64,000 nt of DNA from OLB6 sp964525565 (GTDB taxonomy: Bacteria; Bacteroidota; Ignavibacteria; Kapaibacteriales; Kapaibacteriaceae): contig CAZGHI010000010.1 of NCBI GenBank assembly GCA_964525565.1, positions 1 through 64,000 on the forward strand, given 5' to 3'. Under the pieces are notes generated by a model that worked only from the letters and a program-made list of their open reading frames with translations, did not search any database and was not told where the DNA came from. Position numbers and translations under genes: made by a program. How positions within the stretch are numbered: position 1 is the first letter of the stretch; each line of letters begins with the position of its first letter. Below, in pieces: positions 9,242 to 16,613 of the stretch.

Positions 9242-9702
9242 GGGACTTTCACTCCTGATGCTACAAACACGTATTCTGTAACGTCGCCTTTTATGCCACT
9301 TACTTCCTCTTCAGTTGCACCCGCATCTTCTGCATAATGCCGGCGCTGTGCCTCGCTTACTCGTTTCAATGTAAGAGTGCCCTGCACCAACACCGTTTTA
9401 CCCACAAGGCTGGAAGGAACATAGAATGCATGATCCTTCATAATCACCCGCGTAGAGTGATGTCCATTTTTACCCATCATCCAGCATCCCATGGATGCGC
9501 AAACATCGGTTACCGTTGTGCGCACCACACTCGGTGTTCCCGTTGTTTCGGTGTGTATCATCTCTTCAAGATCCACAATCGTCATCGTGGAATCTACTCC
9601 TGCCCCGTAGAGTCCATCTGGCGATTCAGGAACATCATTGGTTTTCTGACCGTAAGCGCACAGTGCACCTACAAACAACAAACAACAAGCAAATATTTTC
9701 AT
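9238..9702 (-). CDS. Exported DUF4920 domain protein
   Basis: A 154-residue protein with an N-terminal signal peptide (MKIFACCLLFVGALCAYG) followed by a DUF4920-like domain. Family features seen are the VTDVCASMGCWM segment with two Cys, the FYVPSSLVGKTVLVQGTL strand pair and the RRHYAEDAG motif near the C-terminus. The function is unestablished; the Cys/His content suggests metal or redox chemistry, which is inference. The frame stays open further upstream, but the ATG at 9702 is chosen because the signal peptide begins there and a TAnnTTTG box lies just before it. It overlaps the AIM24-family gene by 4 bases. Confidence 0.82.
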   Translation of the reverse strand: MKIFACCLLFVGALCAYGQKTNDVPESPDGLYGAGVDSTMTIVDLEEMIHTETTGTPSVVRTTVTDVCASMGCWMMGKNGHHSTRVIMKDHAFYVPSSLVGKTVLVQGTLTLKRVSEAQRRHYAEDAGATEEEVSGIKGDVTEYVFVASGVKVP

Positions 9703-9735
9703 AGCAACACCAACGGCAGACGTTGAACATTGACA

Positions 9736-9743
9736 CAAACTTA
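9736..9743 (-). promoter_or_regulatory. TAnnTTTG -7 box of the DUF4920-AIM24 operon
   Basis: The minus strand reads TAAGTTTG, ending 33 bases before the ATG at 9702, which gives a predicted leader of about 27 bases. Confidence 0.5.
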
Positions 9744-9763
9744 GCTGTATCGTAGCTTGCTTT

Positions 9764-10249
9764 ATGAGATGTGTACTACAGAGAGTATCGAAAGCTCGCG
9801 TTTCTGTACGTGGCACTGTTGTTGGGCACATCCATAAGGGGCTTGTGGTTTTGGTAGGCATCGCACATACAGACACGGAGGCAGAGGTACAGTGGATGAG
9901 CGAAAAACTGCGAACTGTACGCTTGTTTCCTGATGCTGAAGGAAAAATGAATGTTAACGTCTGCGACGCCGGTGGAAGTCTGCTGCTTGTATCACAATTC
10001 ACACTCTATGGAACATTACGTAAGGGTACTAGACCTTCGTTTACGCAGGCAGCTCACCCCGACCATGCACTTCGACTGTACAACGAACTGGTCTTACAAT
10101 CTCGAAATGCTGTACCGCATATTCCTGTAGAAACCGGAGTATTCGGAGAAATGATGGAGATCGATTTAACAAATTCCGGTCCGGTAACCATTATTCTCGA
10201 ACGCAATTCACCCACTTCCGGAACAAGCACTACGGATGCAGAAGGTTAA
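9764..10249 (+). CDS. dtd: D-aminoacyl-tRNA deacylase
   Basis: DTD hydrolyses D-amino acids (and glycine from tRNA-Ala) off mischarged tRNAs. The 161-residue protein begins MRCVLQRVSKARVSV as the family does. It carries the active-site SQFTLYG motif and the cross-subunit NSGPVT motif, the family's two catalytic signatures. The usual length is about 145-150 residues; here a Ser/Thr-rich tail of about 12 residues is added. It is a single gene, divergent from the DUF4920 operon and convergent with the E2 gene, from which a perfect hairpin separates it. Confidence 0.96.
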   Translation: MRCVLQRVSKARVSVRGTVVGHIHKGLVVLVGIAHTDTEAEVQWMSEKLRTVRLFPDAEGKMNVNVCDAGGSLLLVSQFTLYGTLRKGTRPSFTQAAHPDHALRLYNELVLQSRNAVPHIPVETGVFGEMMEIDLTNSGPVTIILERNSPTSGTSTTDAEG

Positions 10250-10265
10250 CCCCACTGAAAACACA

Positions 10266-10291
10266 AAGGCCGGAAACAATGTTCCGGCCTT
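10266..10291 (-). terminator. Terminator between convergent dtd and E2 genes
   Basis: A perfect 10-bp inverted repeat, AAGGCCGGAA and TTCCGGCCTT, with a 6-base loop. On the minus strand it is followed by a T-rich tail (TTTGTGTTTT), so it should mainly terminate the leftward E2 transcript. Its symmetry may also stop dtd transcription. Confidence 0.75.
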
Positions 10292-10322
10292 ACACTTCGT
10301 GGTAAAAAGTAACAATCTGTTG

Positions 10323-12071
10323 TTACAGTGACACTGTTTTCTCGTTCATCCGCTCCAGCGAACGAACCATTGCTGCTAGCGCTTGTGTTGCCAATGCGCC
10401 ATCAATTACGCGGTGATCGTAGGTGATGCTTAGGTACACCATGCTGCGGACTACGATCACGTCTTCGCCTTCGATTTCACGAACGACTGGTCGTTTTTGG
10501 ATAGCCCCGATACCGATGATTGCCGTTTGCGGTTGATTGATAACCGGACTGCCAAACAGCGATCCAAACGACCCGACATTTGTAACCGTAATTGTGCCCC
10601 CTGATATATCGTCAGGAGAGAGTTTCTTGGACCGTGCACGCTGTGCCAAGTCATTCATGGCTCGAGCCATACCCGTAACGTTCATTACATCGGCATTTTT
10701 AATCACAGGAACAATCAAGTTGCCGTCGGGTAAAGCTGTTGCCATTCCCAGGTGGACTTTTTTGTGTTGCAAGATGTTCTTGCCATCTACGCTAACATTG
10801 ATGCGTGGAAACTCTCTGATGCCCTCTACAACAGCAACTCCAAAAAACGGTGTAAATGTGAGCTTGAAGCCTTCTGCACTTTGGAAACGATCCTTATACT
10901 TTGCTCTCAGCTTAACGATTCCTGTTACATCCGCTTCTGCAACACTCGTAACATGCGGTGATGTGTGCTTGGAACGTACCATGTGCTCGGCAATTAACTG
11001 CCGAACTCTGTCCATTGGTATTACTTCCACATCATCGGTAATTGGTATGCCCACAACCGGGAAAGCGTCATACTGCTGTGATGCTGATGTAGCGGCCGAG
11101 GGCGCAGAAGCAGGAGCGGCAGCCGCTGGCTGTGCTGCAGGAACTTTCCCGCTTGCTCTTCCGGCCAAATACTGCATGATGTCGGCCTTCGTAACCCGGC
11201 CTTCCAACCCCGTACCAGCGATGGCATCGAGTTCTTGAACTGAAATTCCCTCTATGCTAGCAATGCTTCTCACCAGTGGCGAGTAGAAACGTCCACCCGA
11301 CATCCGTGGAATAGATGTTGGCGATGCTGCTTCCAGGTTTGGTGTAGGAGCACCCTTGTGCGATCCATTTGCCGGTGCAGCAGACGTTGGCGCTGTGTTT
11401 ATCGGAGCCGATGGTGCCGTTGCAGGGATAGCCTGCGCAGCCGGCGCAGTCGTCGAGCCCCCTCCCAAGCGGGCAATAACCTTCCCAACCTCTACAACGT
11501 CGCCTTCGTTGAAGAGTATTTCAGACAATACACCGGCTGCAGGAGAGGGAACCTCGGTATCCACCTTGTCCGTTGAAATCTCCAGTAGCACCTCATCACG
11601 CTCAACTGTATCCCCTACCTTCTTCACCCACCGTAGAATTGTACCTTCTTGAATGCTTTCGCCCATCTTGGGCATCACAACATCCGTAGCAGGTCCTGAA
11701 CTAGCTGCTGGTGCCGGAGCTTGTGTGGGGGGGGCAGGAGCCGGGGTAGAAGCTACCGGAGAAGACGTCGGACTGGGCTGCGTTGGTGCCGGAGTGGCCT
11801 GTGCAGGTGCCGGAGCAACCGTGGTCGCATTCACATCGCTGGATATTACAGCGATAACGGCTCCAACCTCAACAACATCATTTTCTTTAGCACGCAACTC
11901 AACGATCTTCCCTGCTGCTGGCGACGGAACCTCGGTATCGACTTTGTCCGTGCTTATTTCCAAAAGAACTTCGTCGCGTTCAACAACGTCTCCAACCTGC
12001 TTGATCCACCGTAGGATTGTTCCTTCTTGAATGCTTTCGCCCATTTTGGGCATCACGACATCAATATTCAC
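10323..12071 (-). CDS. 2-oxo acid dehydrogenase E2 (dihydrolipoamide acyltransferase), two lipoyl domains
   Basis: The core acyltransferase of a 2-oxo acid dehydrogenase complex, 582 residues. It has two near-identical lipoyl domains at about residues 1-77 and 130-207. Each holds the lipoylation site EISTDKVDTEV; Lys43 is the first lipoyl lysine. Pro/Ala-rich linkers follow, then a peripheral-subunit-binding domain at about 255-295 (YSPLVRSIASIEG ... GTGLEGRVTKADI) and the catalytic domain with DHRVIDG (His near 553, Asp near 557). Neither E1 nor E3 is in the window, so whether the substrate is succinyl, acetyl or branched-chain acyl is undecided; the domain style resembles SucB/BkdB-type proteins of Bacteroidota. 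Confidence 0.92.
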   Translation of the reverse strand: MNIDVVMPKMGESIQEGTILRWIKQVGDVVERDEVLLEISTDKVDTEVPSPAAGKIVELRAKENDVVEVGAVIAVISSDVNATTVAPAPAQATPAPTQPSPTSSPVASTPAPAPPTQAPAPAASSGPATDVVMPKMGESIQEGTILRWVKKVGDTVERDEVLLEISTDKVDTEVPSPAAGVLSEILFNEGDVVEVGKVIARLGGGSTTAPAAQAIPATAPSAPINTAPTSAAPANGSHKGAPTPNLEAASPTSIPRMSGGRFYSPLVRSIASIEGISVQELDAIAGTGLEGRVTKADIMQYLAGRASGKVPAAQPAAAAPASAPSAATSASQQYDAFPVVGIPITDDVEVIPMDRVRQLIAEHMVRSKHTSPHVTSVAEADVTGIVKLRAKYKDRFQSAEGFKLTFTPFFGVAVVEGIREFPRINVSVDGKNILQHKKVHLGMATALPDGNLIVPVIKNADVMNVTGMARAMNDLAQRARSKKLSPDDISGGTITVTNVGSFGSLFGSPVINQPQTAIIGIGAIQKRPVVREIEGEDVIVVRSMVYLSITYDHRVIDGALATQALAAMVRSLERMNEKTVSL

Positions 12072-12178
12072 AGCTACTCCAATTTCAATGGCTGATGAAA
12101 GGGGCTTTTAACAACACAAATGAACAAGAGTCCGAAATTATGCAATGGACGCAAACCGATAGACGAACGAACTGCACA

Positions 12179-13054
12179 TTATGCAGCAAGAAGATCCATC
12201 AGAGCTTGTCGCAATGTTGGAAAAGCAAACGAAAAATGCGTATGCTGCAAGCGCATCGGAACCACATATTGTCCGTCCACCACGGTTTCTGCCATGCGGC
12301 CAATAAGCAGCCGAAGCGGTAGCTCCGGAATGCGCAGCCAGCTCGGCCTGCCCATAACTGAACCTAGTGTTTTCATGAACGTTTTCCAGTTCACGGCTTC
12401 AGGTGCTACTACGTTGTACGGACCGTACGCATCGGCACGCGTGGTGGCCCATGCCAGCGCTTCGATGGCATCGAGATGATGAATCCAGGGCAGATACTGC
12501 GTCCCTCGTCCAAGAGGACCGCCGCAAAAAAATTGCATCGGACGCATCAGCTTTGGCAAGGCTCCATGTGACCGGTCCAGGATAACACCCATCCTCATAA
12601 CGGCTACCCGGGTTACTCCAGCAATTTTGTTGGCTTCCGCTTCCCAATCAGCACACAATCGGGCCAAATATGTCTGTCCATGCCCATGAGCTTCGTTAGA
12701 GGGTACCATGGTATTGCCATAATAACCCGTTGCCGACATGTTGATAAGCGCTGGTTTTACGGTGCACTTTCCAATAGCATCGGCCACAATTCGCGTTGTC
12801 TCTACTCTGCTCACGTAATGTTCATGGCGACGAGCAGCAGTCCACCGCCCTTTATCCAACCTACTCCCGGCAAGGTTTACAACGGCAAGTGCTCCTTCGC
12901 ACTGTGGCTGCAGGTGACCGAATGTAAAGCCCGTGGCATAACGGTTGCCTTTTCCGGTTCGGGAGATGTTAACAACCTGATAACCATCGTTTGCAAGCTT
13001 TGCAGATAATGCATTGCCAACGTAGCCGGAACCGCCGACAACAACAATACGCAT
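12179..13054 (-). CDS. TIGR01777-family NAD(P)-binding epimerase
   Basis: A 291-residue extended short-chain dehydrogenase/epimerase of the TIGR01777 (SDR39U1, YfcH-like) group. The N-terminal nucleotide-binding motif VVVGGSGYVG is clear. Further family features are LVNLAG-type AVVNLAGSRLDKGRW, a MSATGYYG segment holding the active-site Tyr, and a C-terminal substrate domain with PYNVVAPEAVNWKTF and LRIPELPLRLLIG. The physiological substrate of the family is not established. It lies 4 bases downstream of rplI, so it probably belongs to the rpsF-rplI transcript. Confidence 0.92.
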   Translation of the reverse strand: MRIVVVGGSGYVGNALSAKLANDGYQVVNISRTGKGNRYATGFTFGHLQPQCEGALAVVNLAGSRLDKGRWTAARRHEHYVSRVETTRIVADAIGKCTVKPALINMSATGYYGNTMVPSNEAHGHGQTYLARLCADWEAEANKIAGVTRVAVMRMGVILDRSHGALPKLMRPMQFFCGGPLGRGTQYLPWIHHLDAIEALAWATTRADAYGPYNVVAPEAVNWKTFMKTLGSVMGRPSWLRIPELPLRLLIGRMAETVVDGQYVVPMRLQHTHFSFAFPTLRQALMDLLAA

Positions 13055-13058
13055 GGTG

Positions 13059-13505
13059 TTATTCTTGGGATATTACCCACACCTTCAGTGGTGCGATGAT
13101 GTCGGTATGCAGCTTCACCTTGACTTCAAAAATGCCAAGTGTCTTAATCGGCTCTTCGATCTGGATGTTTCTACGATCCACTTTAAAGCCACGCAATTCC
13201 AACTCCTGTGCGATCATTTGCGACGTTACTGACCCAAACAACCGACCCTCCTCGCCAACCTGCATCGGAATCGAAATCTGCAGATCTGCGAGTTGTTGTG
13301 CCGTTTGCTCAGCATTCGACCGTGCTTTTTCCATGCGTACTGCATACTGAGCTTTTTCGGTTTCCAAAGCGCGAATTGCGCCCTCCGAGGCCACGTATGC
13401 CAACTGCCGAGGAATAAGGAAGTTCCGGGCATAACCAGCCTTCATGGTTACGATCTCGCCGATCTCGCCCAGTGTTTCGATGTTTTGTCTGAGAATGACT
13501 TTCAT
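13059..13505 (-). CDS. rplI: 50S ribosomal protein L9
   Basis: A 148-residue L9, which binds 23S rRNA and reaches out from the L1 stalk base. The N-terminal domain has the conserved MKVILRQNIETLGEIGEIV and GYARNFLIPRQLA stretch. A long central helix and a C-terminal RNA-binding domain (LFGSVTSQMIAQEL) follow. Its ATG overlaps the rpsF stop (ATGA). In most bacteria rpsR and often ssb lie between rpsF and rplI; here both are absent from the cluster. Confidence 0.96.
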   Translation of the reverse strand: MKVILRQNIETLGEIGEIVTMKAGYARNFLIPRQLAYVASEGAIRALETEKAQYAVRMEKARSNAEQTAQQLADLQISIPMQVGEEGRLFGSVTSQMIAQELELRGFKVDRRNIQIEEPIKTLGIFEVKVKLHTDIIAPLKVWVISQE

Positions 13506-13969
13506 AGTATGCCTTCGATGTCTGTTGATTCATCCAACGGTTCCACCAACTCATCTTTATCTAACCGCACAAACCCATCGGTGCGATCACCACGTTCCAT
13601 TTTGCCTTCGGCAGCCATCTGAGCAGCGCGAGCTGCTTGCATCTCGGCACGAACCTTGCGGAAATCGTGCAGCTTTTGGTCGAATTGCAACGTTAGGTGT
13701 CGTATCACATTCTCTTCGAGAGTGAAGAAACGCTCAAGCTGTGGTAGTACATCGGAATTGAGTTCAAAAATCACATACACGTAGAAGCCGTTGTACTTTT
13801 TTGCAATCGGATATGCAAGGCGCCGACGTCCCCAATGGTTTTCTTCAACAATTGTTCCACCATGTTCAGTGATGAAACCATTTATTCTCTGGATTATTGC
13901 CTCGATTTCCGCGTCTTCGAGGATTGCATTTAATATGTACGTTGTTTCGTACGTTCGGCGGACGCTCAT
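13502..13969 (-). CDS. rpsF: 30S ribosomal protein S6
   Basis: A 155-residue S6. The conserved core runs from RRTYETTYILNAILEDAEIE through GRRRLAYPIAKKYNGFYVY and the terminal LTLQFDQKL segment. A charged extension of about 50 residues at the C-terminus makes it longer than the usual 100-135. The frame is open to 14056, but the ATG at 13969 has a strong ribosome-binding site (AGGAG) and begins the conserved domain. A TAnnTTTG box at 14054-14061 gives a leader of about 78 bases, long enough for a ribosomal-protein autoregulatory structure, though I did not identify one. Confidence 0.95.
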   Translation of the reverse strand: MSVRRTYETTYILNAILEDAEIEAIIQRINGFITEHGGTIVEENHWGRRRLAYPIAKKYNGFYVYVIFELNSDVLPQLERFFTLEENVIRHLTLQFDQKLHDFRKVRAEMQAARAAQMAAEGKMERGDRTDGFVRLDKDELVEPLDESTDIEGIL

Positions 13970-14053
13970 GGTAACTCCTGTGGTTGCTTTCGCAGCCGTA
14001 TCCTTAATCTTGGTACGGCAGGGGTAATAATTGATTTGTTTTGTTAGAGCCGA

Positions 14054-14061
14054 CAAAGATA
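14054..14061 (-). promoter_or_regulatory. TAnnTTTG -7 box of rpsF-rplI
   Basis: The minus strand reads TATCTTTG. It lies 84 bases upstream of the rpsF ATG, in the divergent region between rpsF and the S1 gene. Confidence 0.55.
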
Positions 14062-14157
14062 AGGCAAACAGAATATTTACCCAATGGCGACACTACTTTT
14101 TACGGAGTAATCACGTTGCTCACTCGGAAATTCCCCTTAACTTCGCTGTCTGTCTGA

Positions 14158-14165
14158 AATCTTTG
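14158..14165 (+). promoter_or_regulatory. Possible -7 box of the S1 gene
   Basis: AATCTTTG differs from TAnnTTTG at the first consensus base. It ends 25 bases before the ATG at 14191. This is a weaker call than the other boxes. Confidence 0.35.
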
Positions 14166-14190
14166 TCTGTTTTACAACACTTCTCCGACC

Positions 14191-15900
14191 ATGTCTGATC
14201 AGATCTCCGCTGCGGAAACATCCCCAGCTTCCGAACAACCTCAACAACCGGCCATCGAAGAAACCGTTGTTTCCAATACCCACGCCGATTCTGAACCAAC
14301 ATCAGCAACCACCTCTAATGCTGCGCATCAAGAACCAGACGCTACTGTTCAGCACGAGACGGAAGCAAGCACTCCGAACGAAGGAACAACACGTAATCCA
14401 GAAGACACCGGAGAGGCGATTGCCGCTGCTCCTGTTCAGGCATCATCATCGGATGGGATGAAGGCAGAGACGGCATCCGAAGCGCCTTCATCCGACGCTG
14501 GTGCTTCAGCGGCACATTCGACTCCTGCCGCTGAGCCTACCGTTGCTGCTCATCAGGCAGGCGTAACCCCAACTGTTGTAGGACATATCTCTACCGAAGA
14601 ATTTGCTCGAATGCAAGAAGAAGAGCGCAAGAGACGCGAGGAAGATCGTGCTCGCAAAGAAGCGGAACGAAAAGCCCGCGACGAAGCGTATGCTAAACTT
14701 GAGGAATTCAAAGCCTCCAATACAGCATTCGACGTTGAAGTCTCAGAACGTGTAAAAGGTGGCCTCCGTTGTTTATTCGAAGGTCAGCGCCTTTTTCTAC
14801 CTACGTCTCAGTTCTCCATTAAACGCAGCTTCCAGGAAGGCGATCTTCTTGCAGCAGTAGGTACAACCCTCACCGTTAAAATTCACGAAATCACCACAGA
14901 TGAAAACGGCCAGAAAAGTGTTGTCGTAAGTCGTCGCGACCTGCTTCAGGAAGAACTGTGGAAAGATATTGAGCCCGGTAAAGTGTACGACGGCGTTGTT
15001 ACTTCTACCACACCATTTGGTGTGTTTGTGAACATTGGCGGTGCAGAGGGACTTGTTCACATCTCACGCTTGTCAAAAACCCGCGTGGCCACTGCAGAAG
15101 AAGTCACCAAAAAAGGAGCTACACTCAAAGTAACCGTGCTGGAAGTTGACCGTGAAAAGAAAAAAATCTCCCTGAGCCACAAGGAACATGAGGCCGACCC
15201 GTGGGAACTGGTGCCGCAAAACTTTAGAGTAGGCGACGTTGTGAAGGGTACGGTAAAGCGTATTGTGGATTTTGGAGCCTACGTACAAGTTGCTGCTCGT
15301 ATAGAAGGGCTGGTGCGCATCTCTGAACTGTCGTGGACCCGAAGAGTGAAACACCCGTCGGATATACTCGCTGTTGGCCAGGAAATCAATGTTGTTGTTC
15401 TCGAAATCAATGCTCCAAAACACCAACTGGCATTAGGATACAAACAAACCATCCCAAATCCGTGGCTTCAGGTTGAACAACGCATGCCAATCGGAACAGT
15501 GGTGAAGGGCTCTGTTACACAGGTAACTCCGCAAGGGGCTGTGCTGCGTGTAGATGATGACTTCGATGGGTTTATGCCTCGGAGCAAAATGAACAACCTC
15601 GGACCAGGAAAGAAAATTGCCTTAAACGTTGGCGACGAGGTTGAATGCATTGTTGCAGACTTGAATCCGGGCGGGCCCTCGCTGATTCTGGCAATGATTG
15701 CCGACGACGGCTCTGCGTACAGTGTTGCCACCGAGAAGCAGTCTCAGGCCGGAGATCGGACTGCTACACGTGACGGACGAAGAGATCGTGAATCGCGCCA
15801 GTCAGTATCTCGCTCCGACGATGCGCAGCAAGCACCGTCTGCCGGAGTAACAATCGGCGATCTGTTACGTGAAGCCGACAAGTCCAAGCTGAATGGCTAA
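14191..15900 (+). CDS. rpsA: Ribosomal protein S1-like protein with S1 RNA-binding repeats
   Basis: A 569-residue S1-family protein that helps mRNA bind the 30S subunit. The first ~130 residues are low-complexity, rich in Ala, Thr, Glu, Ser and Pro. A charged Lys/Arg/Glu coiled coil (about 140-175) follows. Then come a degenerate S1-like repeat, two well-formed S1 domains (VYDGVVTSTTPFGVFVNIGG and VVKGTVKRIVDFGAYVQV) and a further S1-like repeat (VVKGSVTQVTPQGAVLRV). The C-terminus is basic and disordered. The low-complexity N-terminus is unlike E. coli S1 but is common in Bacteroidota and Chlorobiota relatives. The gene is divergent from rpsF, which is apt for a ribosomal locus. Confidence 0.87.
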   Translation: MSDQISAAETSPASEQPQQPAIEETVVSNTHADSEPTSATTSNAAHQEPDATVQHETEASTPNEGTTRNPEDTGEAIAAAPVQASSSDGMKAETASEAPSSDAGASAAHSTPAAEPTVAAHQAGVTPTVVGHISTEEFARMQEEERKRREEDRARKEAERKARDEAYAKLEEFKASNTAFDVEVSERVKGGLRCLFEGQRLFLPTSQFSIKRSFQEGDLLAAVGTTLTVKIHEITTDENGQKSVVVSRRDLLQEELWKDIEPGKVYDGVVTSTTPFGVFVNIGGAEGLVHISRLSKTRVATAEEVTKKGATLKVTVLEVDREKKKISLSHKEHEADPWELVPQNFRVGDVVKGTVKRIVDFGAYVQVAARIEGLVRISELSWTRRVKHPSDILAVGQEINVVVLEINAPKHQLALGYKQTIPNPWLQVEQRMPIGTVVKGSVTQVTPQGAVLRVDDDFDGFMPRSKMNNLGPGKKIALNVGDEVECIVADLNPGGPSLILAMIADDGSAYSVATEKQSQAGDRTATRDGRRDRESRQSVSRSDDAQQAPSAGVTIGDLLREADKSKLNG

Positions 15901-15908
15901 CATGCCTC

Positions 15909-16583
15909 ATGGTAAAAACGGTTGTTTCCACTTTACTGTTCGTTATGGCCGCTCTGTGTTCAACTGCGCAGATGTCAGAGCCTCACGAATATGGGTCTGA
16001 AATAACTACCATCTTCACTCCCAGCCAGGACACGGCATTCAATCAGGCTGCACGTGCCAACGTTACCGCTCGGGCACGTTGGGAAGATCAGTGTCGGAGC
16101 TTTTCTGCACTTGTCGAAACAACAACTGTTATACAACGTCCACCCACTCCGTGGGAGATTGCACTGAAAAACATGGCTGCAATCACACCGGAAATGATTC
16201 AACCATCGGCCGAGGAGCGGACGCAACATGAGCTTGGCATCTTGAGGTCGCAGTATGTTCCCGGCGTACTGCTATACCCGATGGGTACGGGAAATCTTAC
16301 AGTAAACATGGGCGACATCGGCAGAGTATTGGGTTTAGCAGAGGATGTTTCTCCGCACATTACCTATGCTGTTCCTGAAGCCGCTGAAGTGCGTATCCTG
16401 ATTTACTCCACATCGGCAATGCTTGTGCGAGAACTGTACCGAGGTGTACAGCGTGCCGGACGGTATGAGATTGACTGGGACGGAAAAAACGATAGCGGTA
16501 GAACGGTAACGAGGGGCGACTATATTGCTGAAGTTCAGGTTGGAACCTTGTTCATCTATCGCAAGAGAATTACGTTGCAGTAA
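15909..16583 (+). CDS. Exported protein with a FlgD-Ig-like C-terminal domain
   Basis: A 224-residue protein with an N-terminal signal peptide (VVSTLLFVMAALCSTAQ). About 110 residues of unrecognised sequence follow, then a C-terminal beta domain of the FlgD Ig type, with signature segments VRILIYSTSAMLVREL and GRYEIDWDGKNDSGR then GDYIAEVQVG. Such domains are frequent at the C-termini of secreted proteins in FCB-group bacteria and may act in secretion or anchoring. It starts 8 bases after the S1 gene and ends 30 bases before the subtilase, so the three may be one transcript. The function is unknown. Confidence 0.75.
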   Translation: MVKTVVSTLLFVMAALCSTAQMSEPHEYGSEITTIFTPSQDTAFNQAARANVTARARWEDQCRSFSALVETTTVIQRPPTPWEIALKNMAAITPEMIQPSAEERTQHELGILRSQYVPGVLLYPMGTGNLTVNMGDIGRVLGLAEDVSPHITYAVPEAAEVRILIYSTSAMLVRELYRGVQRAGRYEIDWDGKNDSGRTVTRGDYIAEVQVGTLFIYRKRITLQ

Positions 16584-16613
16584 CAGTACGCCTGTCCTTC
16601 CGTCTTGCACCAC

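Noticed and set aside
9703..10002. N-terminal extension of the DUF4920 gene
   Set aside because: It overlaps dtd on the other strand, and the signal peptide begins at the ATG at 9702 just after a promoter box.
10537..12030. Long plus-strand open frames opposite the E2 gene
   Set aside because: They mirror the repetitive Ala/Pro-rich and lipoyl codons of the true E2 gene and encode low-complexity sequence without any motif.
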